Notes: generated from the letters alone by a model not told the origin. A DNA stretch of 64,000 nt from Helichrysum umbraculigerum (GCA_949592205.1 CATIUR010000004.1:63213837-63277836); one strand, 5' to 3'. Shown: positions 32,001 to 43,681, counted from the first letter of the stretch. Numbers and translations are program-made.

Positions 32001-35000
32001 CTAGTCACGACTAGGTGGACGATATGTATATATGGTTTATACAATTAGGCTATTATATAGTATGGATAATAATACGCCTCAGATACTTGTTAACATAATC
32101 AATGATAAGATACATTTTAGAATTTACCTATGGTAAGTTGATCTAGTCAGGAAATATAGTATCGGGATGTGCACTACCTGAGAGGGTCATCTCTTCGAAA
32201 TAGGCTTACCCTAGGTAGAGATTAAAACTTCAATATCTTATTTGACATCAACTGGTCATCAGAGGACCATCCTTCGCTCACCCATCAGTTTTAACATTCG
32301 AATCCAGTATTTCTTTAAGTACAAATCTTTTCTTACCACCTATCATATTCCGCTTAACTGCTGATACATGTACGGATGTAATATCCCTTTCACTTTTGTA
32401 AACCCTAATCCTCGTAATCATTTGAACTCGCATGTTAAATGATTGCAATCTTCTTTATTCTACACTATTGATTGTCATTTGTGTTGTGGTATATTATTGT
32501 TATATATACAACTACGATGATCATATTCTTATACGAAACTCTGACATGTCCCTTATCTTCATTGAAGGAACATGCCTCCACGTCGCCAATTCACTCAAGC
32601 TCAGGTCGATCGACTGGTTGCTGACGCAGTAAGTGCTGAACGACAACGATCCAGCGGCGCTGAAACACCATCAAATGCCCCTGTAGTGAAACCCTGCACC
32701 TACAAGGACTTCATTAACTGCAATCCTTTGAGCTTCAAAGGCACAGAAGGTGCCATTGGGTTGTTGCGATGGATGGAGAAGACAGAAGCAGTCTTTCGCA
32801 TCTGCAGTTGCCCTGAGAACTGTAAGGTCAAGTTCTCCACCTACACTTTCATGGATGATGCTCTGACATGGTGGAACACTTATGCTGACTCCATAGGCCA
32901 AGACATTGCTCTGGAAACTCCCTGGGATGAGCTGAAGAAAATGCTCAAGGATGAGTATTGTCCTAGGGATGAAATTCAACAGCTTGAGTCGGAATTCTGG
33001 AATCTCTCCACTCAAGGGAACGACATTGCCAGCTACACCTCTCGATTTAATCAGTTGGCCCACCTGTGTCCATCTATGGTGGATACGGAATCCAAGCGAA
33101 TTGAGCGCTATGTCTGGGGACTTCCTCCACAAATTCAAGGGATGGTTACTTCATCCAACTCTCCTACATTTCATGGTACTGTGCGCATGGCACATAAGCT
33201 GATGACACAGATCGTTCGCCAAGGAACGTCTGTTGTCAAGAGTACTGTAAACCACCCTAGTGATAACAAGAGAAAACTTGAGGGAAATCCTGATAATCAA
33301 AGCTCGGCTACCAAAAAGCCTGCAACCATCAAGGCCAACACCTCTGGGTCTGAAAACAAGAAAGAGTACGCTGGAACCAAGCCCTTCTGTTCAAAGTGCA
33401 AACGCCATCATGATGGGCCTTGTGGCGACCACTGTGAGAAGTGCAAGCGTTTTGGGCATCTTGCTAAAGATTGCCGTGTGAAAGCCTGTTTTGAATGTGG
33501 AACTGTAGGTCACTACAGAAATGACTGTCCGAATCTAAAGGACAAGAACATCGGCCCTGCTCGAGGAAGAGCCTACGTACTCAGAACTAGGGATGACGAC
33601 CAGAACCCTAGACTCATTGACTTGCTCAACACTGGTATGGTCACTCATACATGACCTAATTGCTTTACACTGTTTACATGGATAGATATTACTTGTTGCT
33701 TGATATCTTTTATGTTTTCCCTAGATCCTAACTGTACGATAGGGTTAGGGCAAGGTGACAATTTAGGTTCTATAGTTTCTTTATGAGACGAGGTTTAGCT
33801 TGCATAAGTGTTGGGATAACAAATCCTACATTGTTTTATACCGGAAAACACACCGGTTAATATTTTTATGAAAACAATGGGTCACATCCCATATAAAGCT
33901 AATGTAGGCTGAATCATTTCGTTTCTATAGGAGACTGATAGAGTCTAAGGTGGGCTACTAGTGCAAAAAGTAGTTGTACTCAAGCAATTGGCTAAACGAC
34001 AAACTTTGTCCTACCGACCAAACCATCAAGGATTTACTGAATTACTTTAAGCTACTAGTACACATTGTAGCTACTCCCTAGTGATCGACTGGACTGATCA
34101 TGTAGGCACAATAGTTAAAACATCTTGAAACCTCATTTCGAACTCCTTAGTTGCCGGAAGGGCACTAGTTTAACAAGGGGAGATAGACAACTCTAGATAG
34201 GTGTTGTCAGACTTACATAGATAACACGCAATCTACAACTTAAATACAACGATAAATACTACGAACAAATTTCGGGACGAAATTCTCCTAACAAGGGGAG
34301 AATGTGACACCCGGTCAAAAAGGGCCAAAATTAGGGGCCAATTTAAACTTTTAAATCACGTATTACATACTTGTTAACACTTAAGCATTCAAGTATTATA
34401 TATATATATATGTATATATATAAACCGAAACGATAAATTAATAATCGCAAATACACGAACCAAACAAAACGTAGAAACCCAAAATAAGATTTGGTGAAAA
34501 ACAGTTTTAAACAAAGTATTATTATTGAGAATAATAACTATGTACTCCCTTTGAAATTTAAATACATTTTAGATACAGAAAACTATCCGTACATTTTGAG
34601 TAAAACAAAGATATATTTTTATATCTCTTTAAAAGTATTTTTACAAAATACTTTGATTTAAAACGTATACGATTACATTTTTAGATATTTATCATTCTAA
34701 AAGATTTTATTAATTTACGATCGGGTACGCGAACACGGGTCGGAAAATACTACCAACCTTCAATAATTGAGGCCGGATATAATACCCGACCTCAATTATT
34801 TTCACACACATACGCACACATTAGTTGATCACTCGGCTCTCTCCTCTTCACTCCCTCTCGGTTCAAATTTTTAACAACAACAATAACAAACAACAACAAG
34901 ATCAAAATCATAATCATCATCTTCTTCCTCCTTCTTGATCATCATCACCATCGTGATCTTCATCATCATCAACATCCGTTCGTTTTCAAAAATTGTAAGG

Positions 35001-37466
35001 AATCAATTCGTTTTTCTCTTCAATTTCGTGTTTAAGTATGTTATATTACATGTATTAGCTTTGTATTAAGTTGTTGTAAGCGGAATTTGGATTTAGAAAT
35101 GGTTTTGTATGTTTTCTGTGCGTACAGAGTCGAACCAGTTACGTGAATCCGGCGGATTCATGATGAATCCGGCGGATTCCTACCCAGAAAACATGAACAC
35201 GGCGGATTCAAGGGAATCCGGCGTATTCCCTAAACTTTGAGCCCAATCCGGCGGATTCGGGTGAATCCGGCGGATTCCCCTCGAAATCCATTGAATCCGG
35301 CGCATTGATTTAAATCCGGCGGATTCGACCCATTACCGTTTTACCCGGCGGGTACCTAGCCCAGCCCAGTTTTCTGATTTCAATGTTAACTAAAACGAAT
35401 ACAAACATTTATATGGATACAATATACGTTTAAATAAACATTTTTACATGAAACAAACTTAATTATATTTTTGAAATATAATTGTAACCTGACGACTACG
35501 AGTCGTACCTTTTTACAAACTAAGTAATTAACTTTATACGTTTTCAAATAAGGATAAACGACACGGTATACAAATGTACGAAAGGAGTTTATACAAAACA
35601 AACAATATTATATTTTCAAAATATAATCCCGAAGCACCACCAAAGGGCCGCGTATTTTATGAAACATCGAATGTAACACGTAACAAATACTTTAGAAGTA
35701 ATCAACCACATGAACAACTAAACAAACGAACTACTACGCGTACACTTACAAACATACAATCTTGCGTGTTTAGGACGTTAGGAGATTACTGTTGGGATAC
35801 GTACGCACAATAGGATTGCTCGCTCTACAGGTGAGTCTCACAGCCCCATTTTTACTGTTTTAAATATTGGGGTGAGATACAATGCTTACTTGTTTTCGTG
35901 ATCATATGTTATTTGATTAGTTAATATGATTATTAACTCAGGGAATTAAATGATTATTTAGTTCAGTTAACTATATTAGTTACATTGTTTGGCTACCATT
36001 CTTTGGTCTTGATTAGCATTGTTAAATTTCTCATTGTTCGTAAACCTGCGTTGGTTTATTCCATGTTGCGAAATCTGCGTTGGTTTCATCACTGTTTAAT
36101 TGCACATTGTTCGAAGACCTGCGTTGGTTTGTTCAATGTTACAAAACCTGCGTTGGTTTCATCATTGTCTAATTTCATATTGTTCAAAAACCTGCGTTGG
36201 TTTGTTCAATGTTCCGAAACCTGCGTTGGTTTCATCCTAGTTGGTTTCGTTATTGTTTAGGGAACCTGCGTTGGTTCAAATCATTATTTAGTAACCGGAA
36301 ATGGTTAAATCATTGTTTTGAAGCTTAATTGATAAATCACCATTTAGAAAACCTGCGTTGGTTTAAATCATTGTTTAGAAAACCTGCGTTGGTTTAAAAA
36401 TCATTGTTTGAGTAAATTGCTTAAATCACTACTCATTTATAACTGGTTATTATCGTCGGATAATCATATTGATCACATCAATGTTTTTGTTAAACCTGTG
36501 AGATTCACCAGCTTTATAGCTGACCTTTTAGTGTTGTAATCTCAGGTGCTCATCAACAGTAGGACTGGCCTACAGGATAAGCTAGCTATCACGAGTCGCA
36601 TGCATCCATTTAGACATGAAGATTTTCTTGCATTATATTTTGTATAATGGTTATGTATTAAAATCTTCTGAAATCATTTTGCGAACTCACTAATATGTTT
36701 CAAACTTATGACTTAAACTTTGTACTACTTTTGAAAACTTATGTAATGTAATATATTTTCTACAACGTCTCATTTAGAGTCGTTTGCTTGTACTTTGGTG
36801 TTTTGATATTTGATTAGTCACGCCCAAAAACAATCGCTTCCGCAAAGCATGAAATTGGGGGTGTGACAATATAAAAGTGAGTAGTATACGATATAAATTT
36901 TAATCATAGGAAACAAACCCTTTCTGCCAAACTGTGACTATCAGTAGCTTCACCTCTCCTTGCTCTAACATGAACAACTTCTCGCGGTTTCTTATTTTCG
37001 GCTTCATTGTTTTTCTTTCTCTTTTTACCACCATATCCCTGCAGAAACATATGAATATCGATGTGAAGGATGAGTACATAAACCAGCTCACACTGCTATC
37101 TATATTGAGTTATATCAGGTGGAAATTATAGTCGATTTCATAAATAAGCTAGGTGCAAAGGTGTACATAATTTCTGCTAGCCTTATTCCCCCCAGTAACT
37201 CTAGAGCTAAAGTTTGGGGGATTTGAATTCCCGAAGCTTCCATCTCTTAATATACTCTTGACCGTATCATTTGTTGTCGGGATATTGGCCATTGGATCAT
37301 AGAAAGAATCAGCTTGATCATGATCACCGATGAAAGTAAAGCTTGGATTATCATTGGTACCATCTGGTAGAGGTATGAATGGAAGACTATGATCGTGACT
37401 TTGATTGATGTGGTTGTCTAGAAGCTCCATGGTTGAGTTTATTGCTAGAGTGAAGTGATCATCCAT
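27566..37466 (-). CDS. bHLH transcription factor, BEE/HBI1-like (subfamily XII), with a retroelement in intron 2
   Basis: The coding exons on the minus strand are 37466-37167, 37038-36919, 29065-29000, 28919-28851, 28737-28657 and 27658-27566, together 242 codons plus stop. Every junction has GT/AG ends and all exons keep phase. Residues 1-100 are an acidic, Asp/Asn/Pro-rich N-terminus. Next come a Lys-rich stretch and KKPREVVHVRARRGEATDSH, then HSLAERLRR, giving the His-Glu-Arg triad of E-box/G-box binders. Helix 1 to loop runs to LVPGCYK, and helix 2 includes MLDVTINYIRSLQNQIEFLS. The last exon ends YQSTWPL, a family-typical C-terminus. Relatives act in brassinosteroid, light and cell-elongation responses in the nucleus; that role here is inference. 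Intron 2 is 7,853 bp because of element G; without it and one duplicate it would be about 162 bp. Which BEE/HBI paralogue this is remains open. Confidence 0.9.
30025..30208. repeat. GAATCCGGCGGATTC near-palindromic array in element G LTR
   Basis: About eight copies of GAATCCGGCGGATTC or close variants (for example GGCGTATTC, GGCGCATT), irregularly spaced, occupy the place of the short-motif arrays of A-D. An identical copy is at 35145-35328 in the 3' LTR. Confidence 0.88.
30922..31276. repeat. CCTGCGTTGGTTT dispersed array in element G LTR
   Basis: About nine copies of the 13-mer, usually preceded by AAA and separated by 20-35 bp of related spacer (CATTGTTCGAA, TCATTGTTTAG). It is repeated at 36042-36396. 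An open frame across it is a by-product of the repeat and not a gene. Confidence 0.88.
31752..31764 (+). other. Primer binding site of element G (tRNA-iMet)
   Basis: TGGTATCAGAGCC begins three bases after the LTR end. Confidence 0.95.
31765..32571 (+). other. Leader of element G with conserved stem-loop
   Basis: The first 270 bp (TAAGGTTATAGCGAACTAGG and onward) are almost the same as in A, B, C and D. A stem-loop at 31867-31905 has outer stem TTTAATT/AATTAAA, inner stem ACATAG/CTATGT and loop palindrome TGATCA (31884-31889). The remaining 500 bp before gag hold no supportable frame; no equivalent of the element A pre-gag frame was recognised. Confidence 0.65.
32572..33654 (+). CDS. Gag protein of element G
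   Basis: This 360-residue protein begins MPPRRQFTQAQVDRLVADAV. The retrotransposon gag core spans about 40-215 (PCTYKDFINCNPLSFKGTEG, ALTWWNTYADS, SEFWNLSTQGNDIASYTSRF). A Lys-rich linker follows, then the Cys/His run CSKCKRHHDGPC and two CCHC knuckles, CEKCKRFGHLAKDC and CFECGTVGHYRNDC. The segment GRAYVLRTRDDDQNP matches the start of the linker that leads to protease in element A. The frame then stops after about 20 unrelated residues, with no DTG protease motif. It is intact and of normal gag length. It probably supplies particle and RNA-binding protein while enzymes come from an autonomous relative. Confidence 0.93.
   Translation: MPPRRQFTQAQVDRLVADAVSAERQRSSGAETPSNAPVVKPCTYKDFINCNPLSFKGTEGAIGLLRWMEKTEAVFRICSCPENCKVKFSTYTFMDDALTWWNTYADSIGQDIALETPWDELKKMLKDEYCPRDEIQQLESEFWNLSTQGNDIASYTSRFNQLAHLCPSMVDTESKRIERYVWGLPPQIQGMVTSSNSPTFHGTVRMAHKLMTQIVRQGTSVVKSTVNHPSDNKRKLEGNPDNQSSATKKPATIKANTSGSENKKEYAGTKPFCSKCKRHHDGPCGDHCEKCKRFGHLAKDCRVKACFECGTVGHYRNDCPNLKDKNIGPARGRAYVLRTRDDDQNPRLIDLLNTGMVTHT
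33655..34302 (+). other. Remnant 3' internal region and PPT of element G
   Basis: These 650 bp have no pol motifs. They end TTTCGGGACGAAATTCTCC and the purine tract ACAAGGGGAGAA (34291-34302), the same 3' context as in elements A and C. A deletion or template switch has therefore joined the gag end to sequence near the PPT. Confidence 0.75.
34303..36868 (+). repeat. Element G 3' LTR (2,566 bp)
   Basis: It has the same length as the 5' LTR and I noticed no difference from it. Its end TGTGACA is followed by the duplicate ATATA. The hairpin copy is at 36509-36522. Confidence 0.95.
36919..37466 (-). CDS. bHLH gene exons 1-2 (upstream of the insertion)
   Basis: Exon 1 (37466-37167) starts MDDHFTLAINS and ends at TAT with donor GTACAC. 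Exon 2 (37038-36919) follows acceptor TTTCTGCAG and encodes GYGGKKRKK through HSLAER, ending at donor GTTTGT. Exon 2 carries the whole basic region, so the insertion separates DNA-binding residues from helix 1. Exon 1 read alone would run five residues into the intron before a stop. Confidence 0.88.
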
Positions 37467-40105
37467 TAGTTGAAAATAGAGTTTTGGTTTCTAAAGATAA
37501 AGCTTCAAACATATACCAAAGAAGCAGTCTTATAGGACAACAAGAATACATGACTTCTTGATTTGTTGGTTCTGATATATATAATATGTAATTAGGTAAT
37601 CCTACTTTCAAGCTTCTATAGGGTTTCTGATTAAGCAGTTTATACTTATTTTTCCTTTCTCATGTCAGTACACTTTTGTCAAACCATACCATATGTCGTC
37701 TTTCGGTTCCTGTAGTTTATGGTGAATGGATGCCAAACAAATAGAGCATAATGAAGCCTTCCATTTTATAAAACGGATAAATTGTTTGTAAATGTAATCA
37801 ACTTTAGTTGAATGTCTATTGTATGTACAAACATGTAATGCTTATATTGTGTGCATTGAACTTTTATGAAATTGTTATTGTTCGTACTGGATAGTACTTT
37901 TGCTTATGTTGCATTTAGTATGGATTCTACTAGCTAGGCACCTTATATAGTGGCACACCACCAAAAGTATTGTCAAATACATACAATAGCAAAAGTATTG
38001 TCAAAACTTGATACATGCAGTAATTTATTTGTATACTATGTTATAATAGAAACTGTGTCACAGCCTCGCTTGATATATGCCGTTTAAACATATACTCCGT
38101 ATGTAGGAAGAACTTATAGATTTCAAGTTTGAATCAGTTCTTTTCATTTCTTCGGGATATCATATTGTAGACTTGGAATGTTACGTTTTTTCAATCGACA
38201 GTCTAATTCATCTGAATCTTGAGAAACTTAGATAGTAAACTATATTGTCATGGTGAAGGTGCTGAAACTGAAAAGATGAACGTGCAACTATATGTATGTA
38301 CGTACTGTTTGGTGGTGAAACTTTTGTGGGTCTACATTTCACATTGCATGGATACAGCCAGTGAATGGGACAACTAAATTGCTTTTAATCAAGTATCTTG
38401 GGAAGGGAAGAGATCGACAACACACAATTAAACTAGCCTTGCCCATTCCTTACATATGAAGTTTATTATTAACTTGTGTCATTACGCGCGTACACTTACG
38501 AAACTATGCAATCATAATTTTTTTTGTTTATTAACTATATATATGAAGTTGATAATTGGTGTAACAATCAAATGCGTTGCGTAAATATACCACCATTATC
38601 ACCGCTTAATTAAGGTATCTATGCACTAATGGTTCATTATTAGAATGGTAGCAAAGTTCGCAAATCAAGATATATAACTCGCATCGTCATTAATAGGGTG
38701 GGTATAGTATGGCGACTGTCTTGAGTTTCCATAAAATCAGTGAAAAAGGCAAGCAAACTAAAAAGCTACTACGCTGCCTAAAACGTGAATATATCGATCT
38801 ACAATAACAAAAGTCTTATAACTGTTCGGTTTTCATTTATGGGGTTTACTTTTTAATATATTTTTGTACTTCAAACGAAAGATACCAAACGATATATGAA
38901 CCGAAATTCGTAAACCTAAAAAAATTTAACATTTGATCGAATCGGTTAAGGTGATAAAATGATAGGTGAAAATTAAGTAACAAAAAAGGAATAAAGAGTT
39001 TTGAAACATTTTTACACACATGAAACATTTCATTTTTCTATAGCACAACTGTATTGAAATATGACATACATATATGTACTGTGATCATAAACAAAAGCAA
39101 ATTAAACACGCGTCGATAAACTAATTACAGTTAAAACTGAAGTTTCGTTTTCGTATTATTGCATACAAAACTCTTAAGTATAACGTAGAGAGCAAACAAA
39201 ACTTCATCTAGCTAGAGAGAACTGAGGTTTAATTTATCGTTCATTTAGTTTAATTAGGAGCTTGTGGTTCATAAATCACAATCGTATCGAAGAATACAAG
39301 CTTTCCTAAAAGGGGAAGTTAATTCTGTAATTAACCACCGATATATAAATTTGGACGCATTCACAAACCTAACTAAAAACAAAGAGAATCTAATCTCAAG
39401 AAAACCAAATCTTTTAGTGTAACAAACACTAATAATTAAGAGACTTCATGTTAACATTGTCTAATTAGGTAGTATTACATAGACTTCATGTTAAGATAAG
39501 ATTGCTTGCAAGATAATATTTTACGAGATAACACTGGTTTGGCGACAACAATTATCTTAATTGAAAACAAATTAACATTTGCGCACAACAAATAATTACG
39601 TAATTAATTGTACGTAAATCCGCACAAGTGTAATATCCAATAATTCTAGCCAAATACCTCTGGTAATATAGCAACTAATACATCTATTTACATTCTCAAT
39701 TAATAAAGTTGGAAAATTAAAAAAATAAATACGCGAACGTTAGTCAAATTTTAATCTTTGAAGTTTGGTAACTTGCAAAAAGACAGGAAAATTTTAAAAA
39801 TGGAGTGCTTGATTTCCCGTATGGGCCAGAATTATTGGATAGCGCATAGGTATTTGACTCACTAGTTCAGGCACTAAACTGGATTGGATGGAAGCCCTCA
39901 AAGTTGGCCCATATTTGAGAAGATGGGTCCAAGGATATTTGTTCAAAGTTAAAATATAATTAAATGTTGATTTTCCCTTTGAGATGAATGAGTTTACGGG
40001 CATAACCCATTATGAAGATTTTCTCTTAATATTTGAAAAGGCGTTTTTATAATGATTTTGTTATATACTTGAAAGATCTAATAATAAAAAGATATACAAC
40101 AATAA
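37467..40105 (-). promoter_or_regulatory. Upstream region of the bHLH gene
   Basis: A TATATATA stretch at about 37574-37590 lies 110-120 bp upstream of the start codon on the minus strand and could be the TATA box. The rest, to the duplicate CAACA at 40106, is AT-rich host DNA without a supportable gene. Two small minus-strand frames near 38846 and 39794 have no recognisable features. Confidence 0.4.
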
Positions 40106-40110
40106 CAACA

Positions 40111-42364
40111 TGAAACGTCCCGATTTTTTTTTTTTTTTTAACTTGTTTCAAAACTCATATAATAAAGTCCCAACAATTTAAACCCATTGTGAAACACTAT
40201 CAAGTAAGTAAGTATAACAAGACTGTTTTAGTACTAGAACAAGGCTGTTTTAGTTAGCTAGAACTAGAACAAGGCTGTTTTAGTTCTTTTCCAACTTGTA
40301 AAACCCCAAACATTTTACACAAATACATATTTTAAACACAAACATACTTTATATTATATATCTAAAGCGTTGGTCCCAAAACATAGATATATTCGATATT
40401 TACAAAATGTGTCAAAAGAAAGTTTACCAAATTCTATAACTACAAACCATACTACTAAATCCTGGTGTTATATAAAACTTTTCAAAACCATATATTAACG
40501 AAAGATAAGAGTCGGCGAGATAAGTCAAACATCCAGTCAAACACCCACGACACGAACCAAGCATCTAACCAAAATCTGCAAAACATTTAACAACGAGGGA
40601 TTAGCTCACGCTAAATGAATGGAACCGTAACCGACGGTTCAACTCACAAGCAACAAGTTTTACAACTAATAAACTGCAACAAGTAAAACACATAAGCACA
40701 TAACGTAAAGAGGATCAGAGGTTCCTGGTATACCATCACAGAAACCTACCAATAGCTTGAGTACTACCTTCACTGACATGAGTACATCCTCAACTCTGTG
40801 TATCGGAAGACCCAGACAGTTACACAGTAGTACACAAGCCCAACCAACCAACGTTGACCTCTGAATCAACACATAGTCAACCAACCAAGCAACCAATAAT
40901 CAACAACCAATAACAATCAGCAACTACAAATCAACTGCAACCCAAAAAAATACGACCTCTCTGAGATACCAATAGCACAATATAAACCAAACAACAATAA
41001 CATAATATATCCAAAACAATCCTGGTTTACCCGTTGTAACAGAACCCGTTACAACTGGGGTTGAACTGCGGATTACAGTAACCACTCACCAAAAGTTGAC
41101 TGAACTCCAAACTCAGTGGTCTTATATTACTGAGTTCTTTTCTGCTTATCTGAAATCACCAATATCAATAAGTCAGTAATAATTCAACATTGATATTCAT
41201 TTCATATACATATAACATATAATTTAACAACATATTTAGAAATCAAATAATACACATACAACTCTTTCTCATAAATCTACTCTTTTATTCGACCCGTTTG
41301 ACTTTCAAAGTTAACTTCATCACAATTTTGTCAATTTAATCCAAGCTTCGCTATGATTATATAAGTCACCACTTTACATACCAATTTACCTCTCTTAATC
41401 CATCATTATAAGCTAACTTTCATTCATACATCTTACTACATTTGATAAACACTTTTACAACACTTTAGTATGTTTTGTAAAAACTGGACAGCAGCTGTTC
41501 AACTCACTTTTCGACCAACTTAAAATCAGATCTGGGCACCAAAGCCATAACCAACAGAAAATAGACTTTCCCATCTTTCCAACGATATATTACACATCAA
41601 AAACGGAGCTACGGTTATTTAGTTATGATTTTTCAAAAACAGTCCATTTTCTGCACAAAGCTGTCTAAATCCGAATTTTCACCAAAAGTGGTTCAAATCA
41701 ACTCAAATACATCTACAACACTTATCTTGATAAACACTTACTCAATTAAACATATTAGGACTGATTTTCAACAAGATTAAAATTTAAAACAATTCATCTT
41801 TACAACTCTACACAAACAAATACATCTATATATCATATATTACCTATTTACTTTCAAATCCTCAATTTTTTTTATTTACATAAACCCTAATTTGCAAATC
41901 TCCAACAAACATAAAGAACACAATTAATCCATCATGTAATAATCATATATCATTGAATAATCATCATATAATCAACAAATCATGATTTCCAAGCTTCAAT
42001 TCATACAAAACATATATATTCATCATTCACCTAATTTCTATGAAATGAGTTTAAGAACCCTAGATTACTTACAATCAAGATGAACAAGATGATAAGGAAG
42101 ATGATAATCAGATTTTCACAAGCTTAAATTCACACAATTGACTAATAATTCTTTTGATTTTCTTTGAAGATAATTAGAGAGAATTGTGAGAGTTAAGAAA
42201 TGAGAAAGATAGATAGAAATGAGATTGAGAAAGAGTTGGTGGGTGAGTCGGTCTAATCCCCACCGCCCCCAATTTTTGTTGTGTACAATTATACCTCTTC
42301 CTAGCCTATTGTCTGGAACCCAAAAATATTCGATTATTTCCAGGTCCAGAAACAGGGTGTTACA
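40111..42364 (-). repeat. Element E 3' LTR (2,254 bp)
   Basis: The ends are TGAAACG and TGTTACA (TG...CA). Compared with the other LTR it lacks about 150 bp near 42325 and has about 20 extra bases near 40940. It contains a triplicated ACAAGGCTGTTTTAGT-type motif (about 40220-40290) and a hairpin GAACCGT/ACGGTTC (about 40622-40642). Confidence 0.93.
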
Positions 42365-42384
42365 AATCTTCCCCTCTTAAAGGA
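42365..42384 (-). other. Element E polypurine tract
   Basis: The minus strand reads TTTAAGAGGGGAAGATT directly before the 3' LTR. Confidence 0.8.
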
Positions 42385-42424
42385 TTTCGTCCCCGAAATC
42401 CAAACATACTCAAATTTTCTACTG

Positions 42425-43681
42425 TCATACAACTCTAATCACATTAGCATTTATTATAACAAAGTAGGCATAAAGTATACCTGTCACATCATCATCGAGC
42501 CCAAAAACATTCTCAACAGTCATTTGAAAAGCTCTACACGTCGCCGGTGGAATATTCTTCCTTTTCTGCCCAACTGACGCCGCAGAAACTGAACCCGAAG
42601 CCGAACTTCCAACCAAACCTGAACCCTGCCTTGTCTTCTCCGTACATTGTCCTGCCCTATGTCCCTCTTTCTGACAGTTCCAGCACACAAATTGAGGAAA
42701 AGTATAGTCTCTAATACTATGTCCAAATGATCCATATTTAATACACCTCGTTGTCGCAGGAGTACACGGACCCGAATGCCTCGACTTACAATTGGCACAC
42801 CATGGATTACTACCTACCGAATCATCACTTAGAACCAACCTCCTACTCTGTCCTTTATTTCCCAAAGTACTACTCTTAATTTGCTGCAAAGTCTTATCCT
42901 TAGTCAACTTTTCTCCTGCCCGTGTATCACTATCCACCGACCTAGCTAAAGTAAAAGCCTGAGTCAAAGTACCAGCCAATCTCACAGACGTCCGATAGCT
43001 TGGAGGTAAAGTTAAAAAAAAATGATTAATCCTTGATCTATCATCTGGGACCCATTGTTGAACAAAACGTAATTTCTCAGTGAATTGATTAATGAGGTCA
43101 TCAATCGACATTTGCTCAGTCAACTTCAAATTCATAAACTCCTGTCTAATCCTAAGCATATCAAACTCGGAGCAAAATTGTTTACAAACCTCATTGTGGA
43201 AATCTGCCCAACGGATAGACGATCGCTGCTCTGATGTCAAATGTGCAGTTATAGAATCCCACCAATTCATCGCTTGTCCCTTCAGTAATTGCACAGCATA
43301 ACCAACCTTTAATTCTTCCTCGCACCGACATACTTCGAACTTTTTCTCCGTATCCCTCAACCAATTTAAAGTTACTGTAGGATCATTGCCTCCTTCGAAT
43401 TCCTTTGGACCACTTGCCTTAAATGTCTTAAACGAACACAACTTATTCTGCTGTGGTGGTGAAGGAAACTGATAAGCTTGCTGAGCTAACCTAGCTTGTT
43501 GTTCCAAATACAGTTGTTCTATCTTTTTAAGTCTGATAACATCATCCTCTAGTTGCAACAGATAATCCTCTTGACTAGCTTCTTCCTGATTAACCTGTGA
43601 AGTACCAGCCTGCCTCTGATTATCATTCTGAGTTTCCGGAGGTGGAACAACATTGTTGATCGGGTTCTCGTTATCTGTCAT
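42425..43681 (-). CDS. Gag protein of element E
   Basis: About 418 residues from MTDNENPINN; an in-frame Met 11 codons upstream is also possible. It has a Gln/Asn-rich N-terminus with a short coiled coil (LLQLEDDVIRLKKIEQLYLE), then a retrotransposon gag core (SFKTFKASGPKEFEGGNDP, MNWWDSITAHL, RIRQEFMNLKL). The Cys/His region has CANCKSRHSGPC, a degenerate knuckle CIKYGSFGHSIRDY in which two Cys are Tyr, and an intact CWNCQKEGHRAGQC. The frame continues to the pre-protease linker (CRAFQMTVENVFGLDDDVTG) and then runs about 18 residues into unrelated sequence before the stop. Protease and pol are absent. The lost knuckle cysteines suggest relaxed constraint. It is gypsy-type but less similar to the Tekay gags of the neighbours. 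Confidence 0.9.
   Translation of the reverse strand: MTDNENPINNVVPPPETQNDNQRQAGTSQVNQEEASQEDYLLQLEDDVIRLKKIEQLYLEQQARLAQQAYQFPSPPQQNKLCSFKTFKASGPKEFEGGNDPTVTLNWLRDTEKKFEVCRCEEELKVGYAVQLLKGQAMNWWDSITAHLTSEQRSSIRWADFHNEVCKQFCSEFDMLRIRQEFMNLKLTEQMSIDDLINQFTEKLRFVQQWVPDDRSRINHFFLTLPPSYRTSVRLAGTLTQAFTLARSVDSDTRAGEKLTKDKTLQQIKSSTLGNKGQSRRLVLSDDSVGSNPWCANCKSRHSGPCTPATTRCIKYGSFGHSIRDYTFPQFVCWNCQKEGHRAGQCTEKTRQGSGLVGSSASGSVSAASVGQKRKNIPPATCRAFQMTVENVFGLDDDVTGILYAYFVIINANVIRVV

Larger units (their letters stand above)
29183..36868 (+). mobile_element. Element G: gag-only Tekay-like LTR element inserted in a bHLH intron
   Basis: Two 2,566-bp LTRs (29183-31748 and 34303-36868) sit exactly 5,120 bp apart and show no difference that I noticed by eye. 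The target-site duplicate is ATATA (29178-29182 and 36869-36873). The internal region has a PBS, the conserved leader, an intact gag and a PPT, but no protease or pol. It lies in intron 2 of the minus-strand bHLH gene, in the opposite orientation to that gene. Identical LTRs indicate a very recent insertion. Confidence 0.96.

Noticed and set aside
29183..36868. A tandem genomic duplication of about 2.6 kb rather than LTRs
   Set aside because: TGTGACA termini, a primer site after the left copy, a purine tract before the right copy and the ATATA target duplicate together identify LTRs.
36900..37091. Minus-strand 63-codon frame starting MSWFMYSS
   Set aside because: It overlaps exon 2 of the bHLH gene in the wrong frame. 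The correct frame gives the basic region and is joined by canonical splice sites.
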